Shown here: positions 1-9,036 of the stretch, one piece after another
Layout: each line of letters begins with the position of its first letter
How positions within the stretch are numbered: position 1 is the stretch's first letter
DNA from: Triparma columacea
Lineage: Eukaryota > Sar > Bolidophyceae > Parmales > Triparmaceae
DNA: 13,837 nucleotides
Direction: 5' to 3'
NCBI GenBank assembly: GCA_030267965.1
Contig: BRYA01000336.1
Coordinates: 102,569 to 116,405 of the forward strand
Translations under genes and position numbers: made by a program
Notes under the pieces: generated by a model
The model's input: only the letters and a program-made list of their open reading frames with translations
Databases searched by the model: none
Told to the model about the DNA's origin: nothing

Positions 1-101
1 GGCAATTTCTGGCTCCAACCTCCATGCAATGCGGCCCATTTCTCTCGCCGCATATATTCTAACCCGTTCACGCCGCTGGGACTCTCATCGCTCGTCGACA
101 G
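1..101 (+). other. 3' end of an intron of the first gene (donor lies outside the window)
   Basis: The frame used by the downstream exon is closed by TAA at 60-62 but open from 63 on, with no ATG until 471. The only AG between that stop and the coding stretch is at 100-101 (gtcgacag), so it is the natural acceptor. A branch-point-like CTAAC lies at 59-63, about 39 nt upstream. The same ten bases, attctaaccc, recur in the next intron of this gene. No GT occurs in positions 1-62, so the donor is upstream of the window. Inferred from reading; no transcript seen. Confidence 0.75.
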
Positions 102-3100
102 CTCAAGAAGAAGTCTGAAGGCTCAGACACTGATGCCTTTTCTTCAAAGTCCAAAGATACCTCGTCCCCGGCCCCCTCAGAGCCTTCCGCGGAGAACGAA
201 CGCGCTGCCAGCCCTGAATCAATCTCGGGTGAATTTGCAAATACGCCAGTTAGCAACAAGAAGCAGAGCAGAAACACGTTTTCCCCCACCAACAGTGAAA
301 GCAGTGGCAGCGTCTTACAAAGTCAACAGACTGTCGAGAAGAAAAAGAAAGTCAGAAGGGTGAGGAAGGTCGGCAACAAGAATGCTGTTCAAGAAGGAGA
401 TGAATCAAGGAGTGAAACCAGCTCACCTGCATTCAGCGAGGACTACTTGAATGACAAAGAGAACGAGCTTATGGAGGAGGAAGTCACCAGGGCCATAGCA
501 ATCGCCAATAAGAGCAAGGATCTCAAGGAGCTCACTGTGATAACAAGTCTTTTCGGGGATGGGAGCAAATCTGAGGTCAGGGCCGCGGTGGTCGAGGCTA
601 GAAAGTACCTTGACATGGTCAGGAAGAGAGACGCGATCAAAAACAAAGTAGAATCTTCCAAAATGGTGACAGCTGCAAGCCCGCGGTTGGAGAAGAGGCA
701 CTCGTCAGGACTCAACCCTGACGGGACGCCCCTTACAAAGGTGCAGATTGAGAGCTTGAAAAGAAGAAGAGCTTGCAGAGAGGGCACGTTGATCCCTCCT
801 CAAGCAGCGGTGTGGATCCAGGCTGTCTGGAGGGGCAAGGCGGGGAGGAGGGTGGTGAAAAGGAGGTACAGGGCTCAGAGGGAAATCGCGCGCATTTGGA
901 GAGGCTGGTACACGAGAGAGAAGACCAGAGCGGAGCTTAATAGGTGGAAGGGCGTCATCAAAGAAGAGCGAACGAGGAACGTGAGGGTGAATAGGATTGC
1001 TAAGCAGAGGGCGGAGCTGGCCATGCTCAGGAGGACCAAGGCTGACGAACTTGGAAAGGTCGATGGCTGGAGGAAGACTAGAGCGGTGAGGCTGCTGCAG
1101 AGATGGGCGAGAAGGATCTTCAGGACTGGCTGGTTCATCAGGAAGCACGGGAAGAAGAACAGGACCGTCATTAAGAAAGAGGGCGGGTTCACCGTCAGGG
1201 AGGACCGCAGGGGGGTCGTGGATGATATCGAAGAGGAGCTCACGGTCCAGGTCGAGGAGGACGACGCTCAGGTCGACGAGAGCATGGCAAGCTTTTGGTC
1301 ACGTGCTAGTATCAACAAGTCAGCCGCCGAGGAAGACAGGGAGGGATTCGAAGTCGACTTCCACCATTTGCACCAGAGCAGGTTCCCAGCGACACCTGCC
1401 TTCAAAATAAAGAAATCGAGCTACACTAGCAGTCTTGGGGAGGCCAGCGCGCTAAGACTCGCTGATCTTCAGAGGAGAGTGGCCGTAACTGCACAAGAGG
1501 CGAGGAGGGAGAAAGAAAAGAAGGAGAGAGAAATGATGGAAGGCGTCAAGAGCAACTACAGGGCAAGGCGGGGTTACGAAAAGCTTCTTGAGGTCCAACA
1601 AGAGGCGAAGATGAAGCTGGCGGAGAGGAGCGTCATCGAGGAAAGGGAGGACGAAAAGAAGGAAAGAAGGAGGAAGAGGCTCGACAGATTCGAGAGACTC
1701 GAGAGGACGATGGAGAACATGCCTAACCTGCAAAAGGTCAGGGGCGAATTCTTGAAGAGGAAAGAGGGGAAAAGGAGCGATATAAAAGACGTCATGAAAG
1801 GATGGAAAATTCCGGAGAGTCAAAGGGGAAGGGCCAGGGCCGAGAAGATGCACAAGGATACTCTGAGGGCCCTCAAGGATAGGGAGGAGTGGTATAGCCT
1901 CAACGTTGGAGCAGAATTCGGCGGAGGCAGGGTTGACCTCAGAACGGTGGCGGAGGGTGAAGTCGAGGTTGAGAATCACAACTCCATCTACGACGAAGAC
2001 GACAAGAGCATGTTCTGGTGGATCTACAGTTCCAAGGAGAACGCGGCCCAAGGAGGTGGGGTACACCTTCGAAGGCGAGCCAAGGAGAGTCCGGGATCCA
2101 GGTTGGAACGGATGGATGAGAGTATCTCCGAGAGCAGGAAGAGAGGCATGGAGCTCCAGAAAGGCATCGTTAGGAGGCTAGCTAGGGAGCAGAGGCTCCT
2201 CAAGGCGCCCGAGGAGCTCGATAGGATTCAGGGAGGCAGAGCGAAGAAGCTTCACGATGCTGCCGTGCAGCTCCAGAGGGTCTTCAGAGGAGGTGCTGTG
2301 AGGTATGAGGTTAAGAGGGAACTCAAGGAGATGAGGGTAAAGGGGGCTCTAGAGATGATCGTGAGGGAACTCGGTGGGGGGGAGGTTTCCGGGGGTCTTG
2401 GGGGGCTTCTGGGGGGCCTCGGATTTGGAGGCGCTGGTGCAGGTGCAGGAAAGACCACCGGACTCTTTAGAGGGACTAAAAAGGCTTGGGAGGGAGGATT
2501 CATGGCTACGAAGGAAATCTCGAAGAAGAACGCAAATACATGGGCTGGGGCAGGGATTAACGAGGATCCAGTTTCGTCGAATCTTTCTACCCCTCTGAGG
2601 GGCGACAAGAAGGGTAATACCTCGCTGCCCGGAACACCTTCGGTGATCAAGAACATCCAGGTCGCAGCTGAGCCCACCCCCAGCGACAGGTCCAGGCTGG
2701 AGGTGAAGACGAGGGGAGTGGAGATGGGTTTGGGGACCGAGACTCCAATCATGGTGAACATGCTAGTCGATGTTGACCTCGGGCTCGGTAGTCTCAACAA
2801 GCCTAACAAGTGGACACCCGGCAAGGTCGTGTCTGTTGGTCCAAGGGGCGTGGAAGTAGAATTCGACGACGGGGACAGGATGGGAGGCCTAGACAGAGGC
2901 AGAGTCCGCATCAGGGGAGGTGAGCTGGAGCGAGGAGAGAGATGACGAGCTCGAGAAATCGCCCCTCTCTAATCATCCTATTTCTCGTCCCCCCATTCTA
3001 ACCCTTTTTGGATTTAATTCTCTCGTCTCAGGAACGCCTGACACCGGGTTACTTGAGAGGAGGATGAATGAGGAGGGAAAGACAGCTTGGGAGAAGAGTA

Positions 3101-4629
3101 CGCCCGTCAGTGAACTAAGCGGAACACCTAGCACGGTGCAACTTGAGAGAATGAGAAGGGACAATAGCTTCAAGAGCTTTGAGGGGGAGACCGAGTCTGA
3201 AAGAAAGGGCAATATCGAGCGGGTAATTGAAGCTGTCGAAAACCTCAATGACAAGGAAAATTACGGAGAGAATGGCAAAACAGAGGACGAAAAGGTGGCT
3301 TCCGAGGCCAAAGGTGGGGCAGAGGAGGTAAAGGAAGGAGGCTTGGTGATCCCAAGGCTCAACATTCCTTCGAGCTCTGGCTCAGCCAACACTACTCCGA
3401 CGACTGGTGGGTACGTCAGCCCCGAGTCTGCAAGTCCCACCAGGTCTTCGACCCCATTGAAGTCGCCAACGAGGGCTGGGAGGGAGGCAGGGAAGAAGAT
3501 TATCGATCACGTCGTGAAGATGAAGAAGGACAGGGGGGGGAAGAACACGAATATTCTAGGAAGTACGGGAGGGGGGCAGGCCGAGGGTGGAAGGATCAGG
3601 AATGTCATGTGCCTCGCGCGACAGGAATTCGAGAAGACAGGGTACACTGTGGCTTCTGTGCTTGAGCTGCTTGACATGGACGACAACGGATTTGTTGGGG
3701 TCGACGATGTAGTAGACTTCCTTGTGTGCGTCGATGCCTCCCTAGGGACGAAGCTTGAGAGCATCGCTGACGTAAAGAACGTTGGAATCGCAGTTGGAAC
3801 TTGGTTGGAGAAGACTGGAGGAATCAATGTCAAGGAGATCATGAGTCTGTGGGATGACTGGATGACTTGGGGAGACAACTGGGACGAGAGGATCGTGGGG
3901 CTTGAGGTCGGACGGAGGGCAAAGGTGACCGGAGAAAAGTCCGGGAAGGGCGGCAAGGAGGTGTTAGTCAGGCTCTGGGATACTTTGACCCCTTCACTCA
4001 ACGAGTTCAAAAAAGGACTCGGGAGGTTGAAGGTGAAACTGAGTGCACAGGAAATCGAGGGACTCGTCAGCATGTGCAGAGTAGGTGAGGTCGTTAACGT
4101 GGAAAGGCTGACGGAGTTGTGTTTTTACAACACTGGGAATGTAAACCACAGAGACCTCCAAAAAGCTCTCAAGAGGCACTTCGACAAGGGTGTCAGGAGG
4201 TTGGAGGAGTTCTTACTCCTAATGGGTGATGTTGACTACGATAACAGCGGCTACGTGGAGTGGAGGAGGTTCATGAGGCAGCTGGATCACACCGGCTTCG
4301 TTCTTAACAGCGGTCAGATGGCGACGCTCGCCGCGCTACTTACCAGGGACGGGGGCATCAAGATTGGTTACGCCGATATGGACAGGATCAAGAGGGGCGA
4401 CACCCTCGCGATGCCAATGGGGAGGGAAGGAGGGGAGGAGAGGATGGGGGCCGTGGACGTGAGGAGCACGGAGACTCCTAAAGTCAATAAAGGCAAGAAG
4501 AACCTGAAACTCCTCGGAAGCGGAAAGAAGAGCGGAAAAAAGAAGACTCCCCTCAGAAGCCTGGCAAACAGGGGGTCGTCGGATGGGATGACGGTAACTT
4601 GGAAGAAGGATCAAAGCCCGGGTAGATGA
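102..4629 (+). CDS. IQ-motif / Tudor-like / EF-hand scaffold-like protein, 5'-partial (exons 102-2919 and 3032-4629)
   Basis: Not a gene I can name. The two exons join in frame (phase 1), giving 1,471 residues, numbered here from position 102; the true start lies upstream. Order: a Ser/Glu/Lys-rich N-terminus; an IQ motif at about 239 (IQAVWRGKAGRR); an IQ-like helix at about 332; a long Lys/Glu/Arg-rich region likely to be coiled coil; a second IQ motif at about 724 (LQRVFRGGAVRYEV); a Gly-rich run near 760-785; and a Tudor-like module at about 881-939 (KWTPGKVV, VEFDDGD). The C-terminal part has two EF-hand-like loops, at 1154-1165 (DMDDNGFVGVDD) and 1341-1352 (DYDNSGYVEWRR; the last position is R, so Ca2+ binding is doubtful), then a basic tail. 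IQ motifs usually bind calmodulin and EF-hands bind Ca2+, so a Ca2+-linked cytoskeletal or basal-body scaffold is possible but unproven. Arg is coded mostly by AGG, making the strand strongly purine-rich. Confidence 0.85.
2920..3031 (+). other. Intron of the IQ/EF-hand gene (112 bp, phase 1)
   Basis: Donor GTGAGC starts at 2920 and acceptor tctcgtctcag ends at 3031. Splicing joins base 2919 (g) to 3032-3033 (ga), making a Gly codon and keeping both long frames open. Unspliced, the upstream frame stops at 2943-2945. A branch-point-like CTAAC lies at 2998-3002, 30 nt from the acceptor. Confidence 0.85.
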
Positions 4630-4753
4630 GGCCTTGAGAATAGAATAATAGCAAAATAGTGGATGGAGGGCGTGAGGAAATAATTCCAGTAGGGATGAGC
4701 CCTTAACAGAGAAAAAAGGTTTAAGGTTACGTGTAAAGAAACGTCAATATTGT
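4630..4753. other. Tail-to-tail spacer between the IQ/EF-hand gene and SMC5
   Basis: This A-rich stretch of 124 bp separates two convergent stop codons and must hold both 3' ends. No AATAAA is seen on either strand. A TGTAA at 4732-4736 (+) could serve as a polyadenylation element, since TGTAA is used that way in green algae, but this is weak. No ORF of note. Confidence 0.6.
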
Positions 4754-7700
4754 TCACATGAGCTCTGGTTCCTCATCGTCGTCGTCATCATCATCGTCAT
4801 CGATCCTATTCTTTTTCTTCCTCTTGCCCCCCCCCTCCCCACCCGCCATCTCTTTTTGCTCCTGGTGGTCGTCGTAGGTTCCCCCAAGTGCCTTGCGCTT
4901 GCGGATGTAGTCGTTGGTGTTGATCTGGTTGAGGCCCATGAAAGGACCGTTGAAGATAATGAGAACAGTAATTTCCTCGTTCTCCATATCTGTAAGGTTG
5001 GGAAGTAGCTTCGGCGTTATTAGAAAGTACTGACCCGAGTGTTCGTTGGTGCGGTGCTGGTTAGAGAGAGGAGCGCACGAGTTGGCGACGACCCTCGAGA
5101 AAACCTGCCGTTCAAAAATCTCATCCATTCCCTGATTAATTTCGTCGACGCAGCGGAACGGGGAAACGAGCTGGTCTTGGAGGGCCATCAAGTACATTAT
5201 GGTGGCAACGCTGTGTGAAGGGGGGAGTGGGGGGGGAGAGGAAGAAGGTAATTTTGGCGTAAGTTTTGAAAGACCATCCTGGTTCTCCTTTCGTTCCCTT
5301 TTCTTACCTGCGCTCGCCACCGCTGTGGACCCTCGCGTCGAGCACTGATAACGCGTTGGCGTGGCGGTACTTGACTTGAATATCGATACCCCAGCTTGTG
5401 TAGCCGTCCTCTCCCTTGTTGAGCTTGATACCCCCGGCGCAACTCAAATCATTCATGTATTGCCCAAATCGCTCATCAATAATCGCCAAGAAGTTGGTGA
5501 GCTTCGCGAGGAAAGGTTGCTCCAAGCTCATCATTTCTGCCTTCTTGGCATCTGAAACTTCAGACTTGTTGGCAAGTGCCTCTGTCAACTCCTCGATTTC
5601 CTTCTTCTTCCGCTCATATTCCGCAAGAAGGTGGGGGTCGTCAACAACCCGATTGATCTGCTCACGGCAGTCCTTGATGGCGGATTGCACCTCAAAGAGC
5701 TGTCCAGGGAGCTCATCGAGCTGGGCCTTAATTGGAAGATCGTTACCTGCCTCGTCGACGAGTGGCGCTTCGGTATCAGCTATCTTCTTCAACTCACGAA
5801 GGTTGGACTTGCAGTCGGCGAACTTTTCCTTGGCCTCCTCGTAGGCCTCCTTGACAGCCTTGGCCCTAGCCTCCTCCTCGTCGAGGAGATCGTCGACACG
5901 GGAGAGCTCGTCCTGCCTTTCGGCGAAGTCGACGACTATACCTGAGACTAAGAAAGTGTTATCCATGAGCTGCCTCCACCTCTTGTTAGCGTCCGCTGAG
6001 GACTTGGTTGTGGTTTCAATCCACTTCTTAAGGTTGGCAGTCAGGGTCCTGCGCTCTTCTTCAATATCTCCCGCGGCCTCGGCTCTCAGTTGCTCGAGCT
6101 TCTTCTCGGCACGCTCAATGTCACTCTTGGTCTTGCCGTATTGGACCCTCTCCTTTTTCTTCTTGTCGAGGGTCCCCTTCTTCGTCTTCATCTTGAGACT
6201 TGCCTCCTTCTGCTCCTTGTCAAGATCGTTGATTTCTTCGGTGAGCTCCTCGTACTTTTCCTTGAGTTCCTTGACCGTCTCGACCTGCTTTTTTACATTC
6301 TTGGGGTTTACGCCCTTGAAGACGAAATAGGTCTGCTCCTTGATCTGACCGACGCTGGTGTTCACCTTCCTGGTATACCTACTGACGTTGGTCATGTAGC
6401 GGTACAGTGTCCCGTCGCTGGTCGGAAAGCACACGCAAGCACTCATCGGACTCCCGTCGTCCTTCATCGAGAAATCTTCCATCGCGTTGGGGTTCCCCGG
6501 GGTGCTGGGCTTGTCGATCTCGACCGATGTGGTCTCCGTCCCGATGAGGACGGTGTGGATCTTCGAGGAATTGCAGAGGGCTCTCTTAACAGGCTTCGGA
6601 CAGGAAATGAACTGGTCAAGGAAGCCTTGGATGTCGTATTTCTTCTTGAATCCTTCCAGCCTTCTAGAAGTGTACTCTCGAGGAGGCATTTGATCCGAAT
6701 TCTCGATAAGCTCGATGTTGATCCCTGGGAGTTTCATTTTCTCCCTCAGGTTGAGGTACAGGAGATCGGAATCCTCCTTGGACTGCACAACGAAGGCCAT
6801 GAGGATGGAGTTGGACACGTGCTGGTCTGTTATTTTGGCGACGTCGTCATTCAAGCATTCGAGTTCGGCGCCGACAGGGCCGTACACGGGGTGTCGGAAC
6901 TTGTCCTTGTTCGCGGCGATCCACTCGACGGCTTTCTTGAGCTTGGGCCTCTTTTGGTAGATCCTCTTCAACTTGTTCTCCCTGACCTCGTTCATCTTTT
7001 TCAACGTTTGTGAGGCTCTTTCGTAACTACGACGGTGAGCGTTGAAGGATGATTCAACTTCCACCTTCTTATTCGAAAGAGAGTGGTAGTGCTTCTGCAA
7101 GGTCTTGTATTCCGCTAAGATGGGGGCCATCTGAGTGGTGTTGTGTTGGTGAGCGAGGGAAGCGCCGAGCCCAGGGTGTAGTGTTCGTTCTCACCTCCTT
7201 TTCGATTTCCTCAGGGTTCATTTCCTCCAACTTCTCCCTCAGCTCCTCCAACTCCTGCGGGGGTTGTGTTTGTGTTTGTGTTGGGTGTGACATGCGTTAG
7301 GCTTGAGAATTTTTTCCTCGCTCCTCCCAACTTATCTGTTCTCACCTTCTCCTTCTGCTCCGCCTTCTTCTCCTTCTTCTTCTGCTCCTTAGCGAGATCC
7401 TTGATTTCCGTGATGGCGTCTTCGATTTTGCTTGTGCAATTCTCTCCCTTGCTGATCAGTCTCTTCACCTCGGTTTTGATCTTGTCGTTGGCCTTGAAGA
7501 AGGAGGATTTTTTGTTCTCGGCTTCGTCCATTTCTGCCTCAATGTCAGCTTTGGATCTCTCCAGTAAGGGGACGTTGGAAGTCGCCCTTTCCATTTCATT
7601 CTTTTTGCTGCGACGAGCGAAGTGAGTAGCGGGAGAAGTTACGTTGGAGGATTAGGATTGTGCGACGAGCGAAGTGAGGAAACGGGGGAGGAGTAAAGCG

Positions 7701-9036
7701 ACAGTGACTGCCGCCATCAGTGTCGTTACTGCACTCCTCGAGCCTGCTTCTTGACCATTCTCACCTGTCCCTTTCTTCCTTGAGCTGGACAGCCCTCCTG
7801 CGCTCTTCGTCAAACTTGAGCCACTTGGCCTTGGCCTCGAGAAGGCCAATCTTCTCCAGGTTCCTCTTGCGCTCCTCGAGCTGGGCCTTGGTCCGCTCCA
7901 AGCCCTCGTTCTCCTCCTTCAGGGAGGCCAACCTGTCGCCGATCGTCTGGACAGACCTACTCTGGTCCTTCGACTCGTTCTGGATCTTCATCAGCTTTTG
8001 GTGAACGTCGAAGAGCTGTTTCTCGTTCAGGGCCTTCATGGTCTCTGCGAGTAGCTGCTGGGAGGTGTAGGAGGAGAAGTTACCGACCTTGTCCTGTGGG
8101 AGGAAGGAGAGGAGGTTGGAGACGTCAATCTTGTACTTTTTCTCGGCCAGCTCCTGCACCGCCTTCTTGGGAGTGGCTTGTCCGTTCACAAAGAACTCTC
8201 CGTGCTGGGGGTGGGGGTCGGGGTGGCGTGGCGTAGGGTCAGAGACATATTGGAGATTACTTGATTTACTAGTTGATTTGAAACACTCCTCGCCCTTACC
8301 TGGCTGCGCACCCCGCCCTTCTCAGAACGAACAAGGGTTCTTCTAATGACGTCCCCCTTCGGCGAATTCTTAGCGGCGAGCGTAATCTCAATCATTCCTT
8401 CGTCCATGTCATGGGCAATGAACTCCCTAGAAATCAGAGCGCGCGCGGGAAATCGTGGGGGTGGGGGGGGGTGAGGGGGGGGCAATGAGTGCTGGTCACA
8501 ATGTCGACCCATAGTCTGACGTGGGAGATCGGAATCTTTTGTCTCACCTAACATCATCCGCCCTCCCAAGGAGGACTGGAGATCCCCCAAGGCAAAGACA
8601 GATCGCACAAAGAATAGACGATTTTCCTGAACCGTTTGGACCAATAACCACATTGAGTCGGGGGCCTGGGTTGATAACCACATCGAAATACCTGAGGGGG
8701 GGGGGTGAAAAGAAGGGGGGGAAAGGTCGGAGGGAACGTGCTGGTTAGCAAAGGTGAAAATGTGGAGTTTTTTGGTACGTATTTTGCAACTAAAGTCTCA
8801 CGTGAGGAAATTCTTAACTGTGAGTGAGCGTTGAGAGGAGTGTAAGTTAGAAAGTTAGGGAGAGGAAGGAGTAATTAAGGTGAAGAGACATTCTCGAGAA
8901 GGAGGGAGAGGGAAGGGAATAATTTTGATTTCTGGGCTCATGTGGGAAGATAAGATGTCCAAAGAGATGTAAGCGGAGGTGTGTAGGTATACTTACGCTT
9001 AATCTTTGTGATGGAGCCAAGTTTGAATGAAGACAT
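4754..9036 (-). CDS. SMC5: SMC5, structural maintenance of chromosomes protein 5 (nine exons, complete)
   Basis: Exons in transcript order: 9036-8997, 8817-8802, 8691-8548, 8426-8300, 8204-7765, 7607-7346, 7254-7195, 7130-5308, 5210-4754. They sum to 3,369 nt: 1,122 aa plus TGA, close to usual SMC5 length. Walker A is GPNGSGKS (36-43), followed by LLGRADDV. FLPQDKVG, a SMC5 hallmark, opens the first coiled coil. A hinge lies at about 440-600 (HPVYGPV; then KPVKRALCNSS), with a second coiled coil after it. The C-terminal head carries signature SGGER (966-970), Walker B with D993-E994 in VDEINQGMD, and QYFLITPKLLPNL. VDEINQGMD separates SMC5 from SMC1-4. The protein would pair with SMC6 in the nucleus in DNA repair and replication-stress control (family knowledge). 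The tail holds a basic KRKKKNR (1100-1106) then nine Asp. Start: the ATG at 9036 is the only ATG in its open frame. It fits known SMC5 N-termini (GSITKIK). Confidence 0.95.
4775..4801 (-). repeat. GAT/GAC run coding for nine Asp at the SMC5 C-terminus
   Basis: Nine consecutive Asp codons (mixed GAT and GAC) follow a basic KRKKKNR and precede EEPELM at the very C-terminus. The codon mix shows that the acidic run is not a freshly expanded pure microsatellite. A basic patch followed by an acidic run could act in nuclear import or protein binding (inference). Confidence 0.8.
5211..5307 (-). other. SMC5 intron 8 (97 bp, phase 2)
   Basis: Donor GTAAG starts at 5307 and acceptor ttcacacag ends at 5211, preceded by C-runs. 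The intron splits the Ser codon just after signature SGGER, so the signature and Walker B lie in different exons. Retention gives an immediate TAA. Confidence 0.9.
7131..7194 (-). other. SMC5 intron 7 (64 bp, phase 0)
   Basis: Donor GTGAG starts at 7194 and acceptor caccactcag ends at 7131. This is the shortest intron in the window. Joining gives EIEKE followed by MAPILAEY within the coiled coil. The Met at 7130 is therefore internal, not a start. Confidence 0.85.
7255..7345 (-). other. SMC5 intron 6 (91 bp, phase 0)
   Basis: Donor GTGAG starts at 7345 and acceptor cccgcag ends at 7255. A CTAAC branch-like motif is present (gcctaacgc). It contains a CA/AACACA-rich stretch near the acceptor. 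The exon between introns 6 and 7 is 60 nt (20 residues of coiled coil). Confidence 0.85.
7608..7764 (-). other. SMC5 intron 5 (157 bp, phase 2) with duplicated 3' end
   Basis: Donor GTGAG starts at 7764 and acceptor cgtcgcag ends at 7608. Splicing makes AG+C = Ser, giving KEERD-S-KKNEMERA. A CTAAT branch-like motif lies about 40 nt before the acceptor. The last 17 nt of the intron are copied 52 bp further upstream; see the repeat entry. Confidence 0.85.
7609..7678. repeat. 18-bp direct repeat inside SMC5 intron 5 (copies 7609-7626 and 7661-7678)
   Basis: Both copies read tgcgacgagcgaagtgag on the + strand, start-to-start distance 52 bp. Flanks after each copy remain alike (tagcgggagaagtta versus gaaacgggggaggagtaa). 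The sequence looks like a diverged tandem duplication of about 40-50 bp. The copy at 7609 abuts the real acceptor AG; the other copy has AC at that place and so cannot be an acceptor. Confidence 0.85.
8205..8299 (-). other. SMC5 intron 4 (95 bp, phase 0)
   Basis: Donor GTAAGG starts at 8299 and acceptor acccccag ends at 8205. A CTGAC branch-like motif sits mid-intron. Joining gives GGVRSQ followed by HGEFFVNGQAT, which matches the SMC5 pattern before FLPQDKVG. Confidence 0.85.
8427..8547 (-). other. SMC5 intron 3 (121 bp, phase 2), very C-rich
   Basis: Donor GTGAG starts at 8547 and acceptor gatttctag ends at 8427. Joining AG+G gives Arg in RADDV-R-EFIAHDMDEG. On the transcript strand it holds three long C-runs; the other strand has G-runs at 8457-8461, 8463-8471 and 8475-8482. 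Retention gives an immediate TGA. Confidence 0.88.
8692..8801 (-). other. SMC5 intron 2 (110 bp, phase 2)
   Basis: Donor GTGAGA starts at 8801 and acceptor ccccctcag ends at 8692, after long C-runs. CTAAC branch-like motif (gctaacc) present. Joining AC+G gives the Thr of NFLT-YFDV, just before Walker A. Confidence 0.85.
8802..8817 (-). other. 16-nt micro-exon (exon 2) of SMC5
   Basis: On the minus strand the 16 nt ttaagaatttcctcac sit between a clean acceptor (actcacag) and a clean donor (gtgaga). Exon 1 ends with one base (C) and exon 3 starts with one base (G), so an exon of 2+3n+2 nt is needed between them. This one supplies it and completes GSITKIK-LKNFLT-YFDV, the expected SMC5 N-terminal pattern (G-S-I-x-x-I/V-x-L-x-N-F-x-T-Y). 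Phase and homology agree independently. Confidence 0.85.
8818..8996 (-). other. SMC5 intron 1 (179 bp, phase 1)
   Basis: Donor GTAAGT starts at 8996 and acceptor ctcactcacag ends at 8818. Two CTAAC motifs (cctaacttt, tctaactt) lie near the acceptor. First introns can hold regulatory sites, but none is recognisable here. Confidence 0.8.

Noticed and set aside
360..362. GTG at 360 as start of the first gene
   Set aside because: Nuclear genes start at ATG, and the frame stays open upstream of 360 back to the acceptor at 101, so 360 is internal.
133..363. 76-codon + strand ORF starting with ATG at 133
   Set aside because: It is a different frame of the first gene's exon, which is open and Ser/Glu/Lys-rich from 102 to 2919; the Pro/Arg-rich product looks like a shadow.
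1452..2911. Long minus-strand ORFs of about 200 codons opposite the first gene (1452-2066, 2252-2911; also 3507-4073)
   Set aside because: The coding strand is so purine-rich that stops are rare on the other strand. The products are Leu/Ser/Pro-rich with no domain.
4745..4752. Palindrome caatattg near the SMC5 stop
   Set aside because: Eight bases in AT-rich spacer are expected by chance, and no stem-loop of useful length surrounds it.
6090..7013. 307-codon + strand ORF opposite the SMC5 exon
   Set aside because: It lies antisense to the SMC5 hinge and coiled coil. Lys/Glu-rich coding gives Leu/Phe-rich shadow frames, and no domain is seen.
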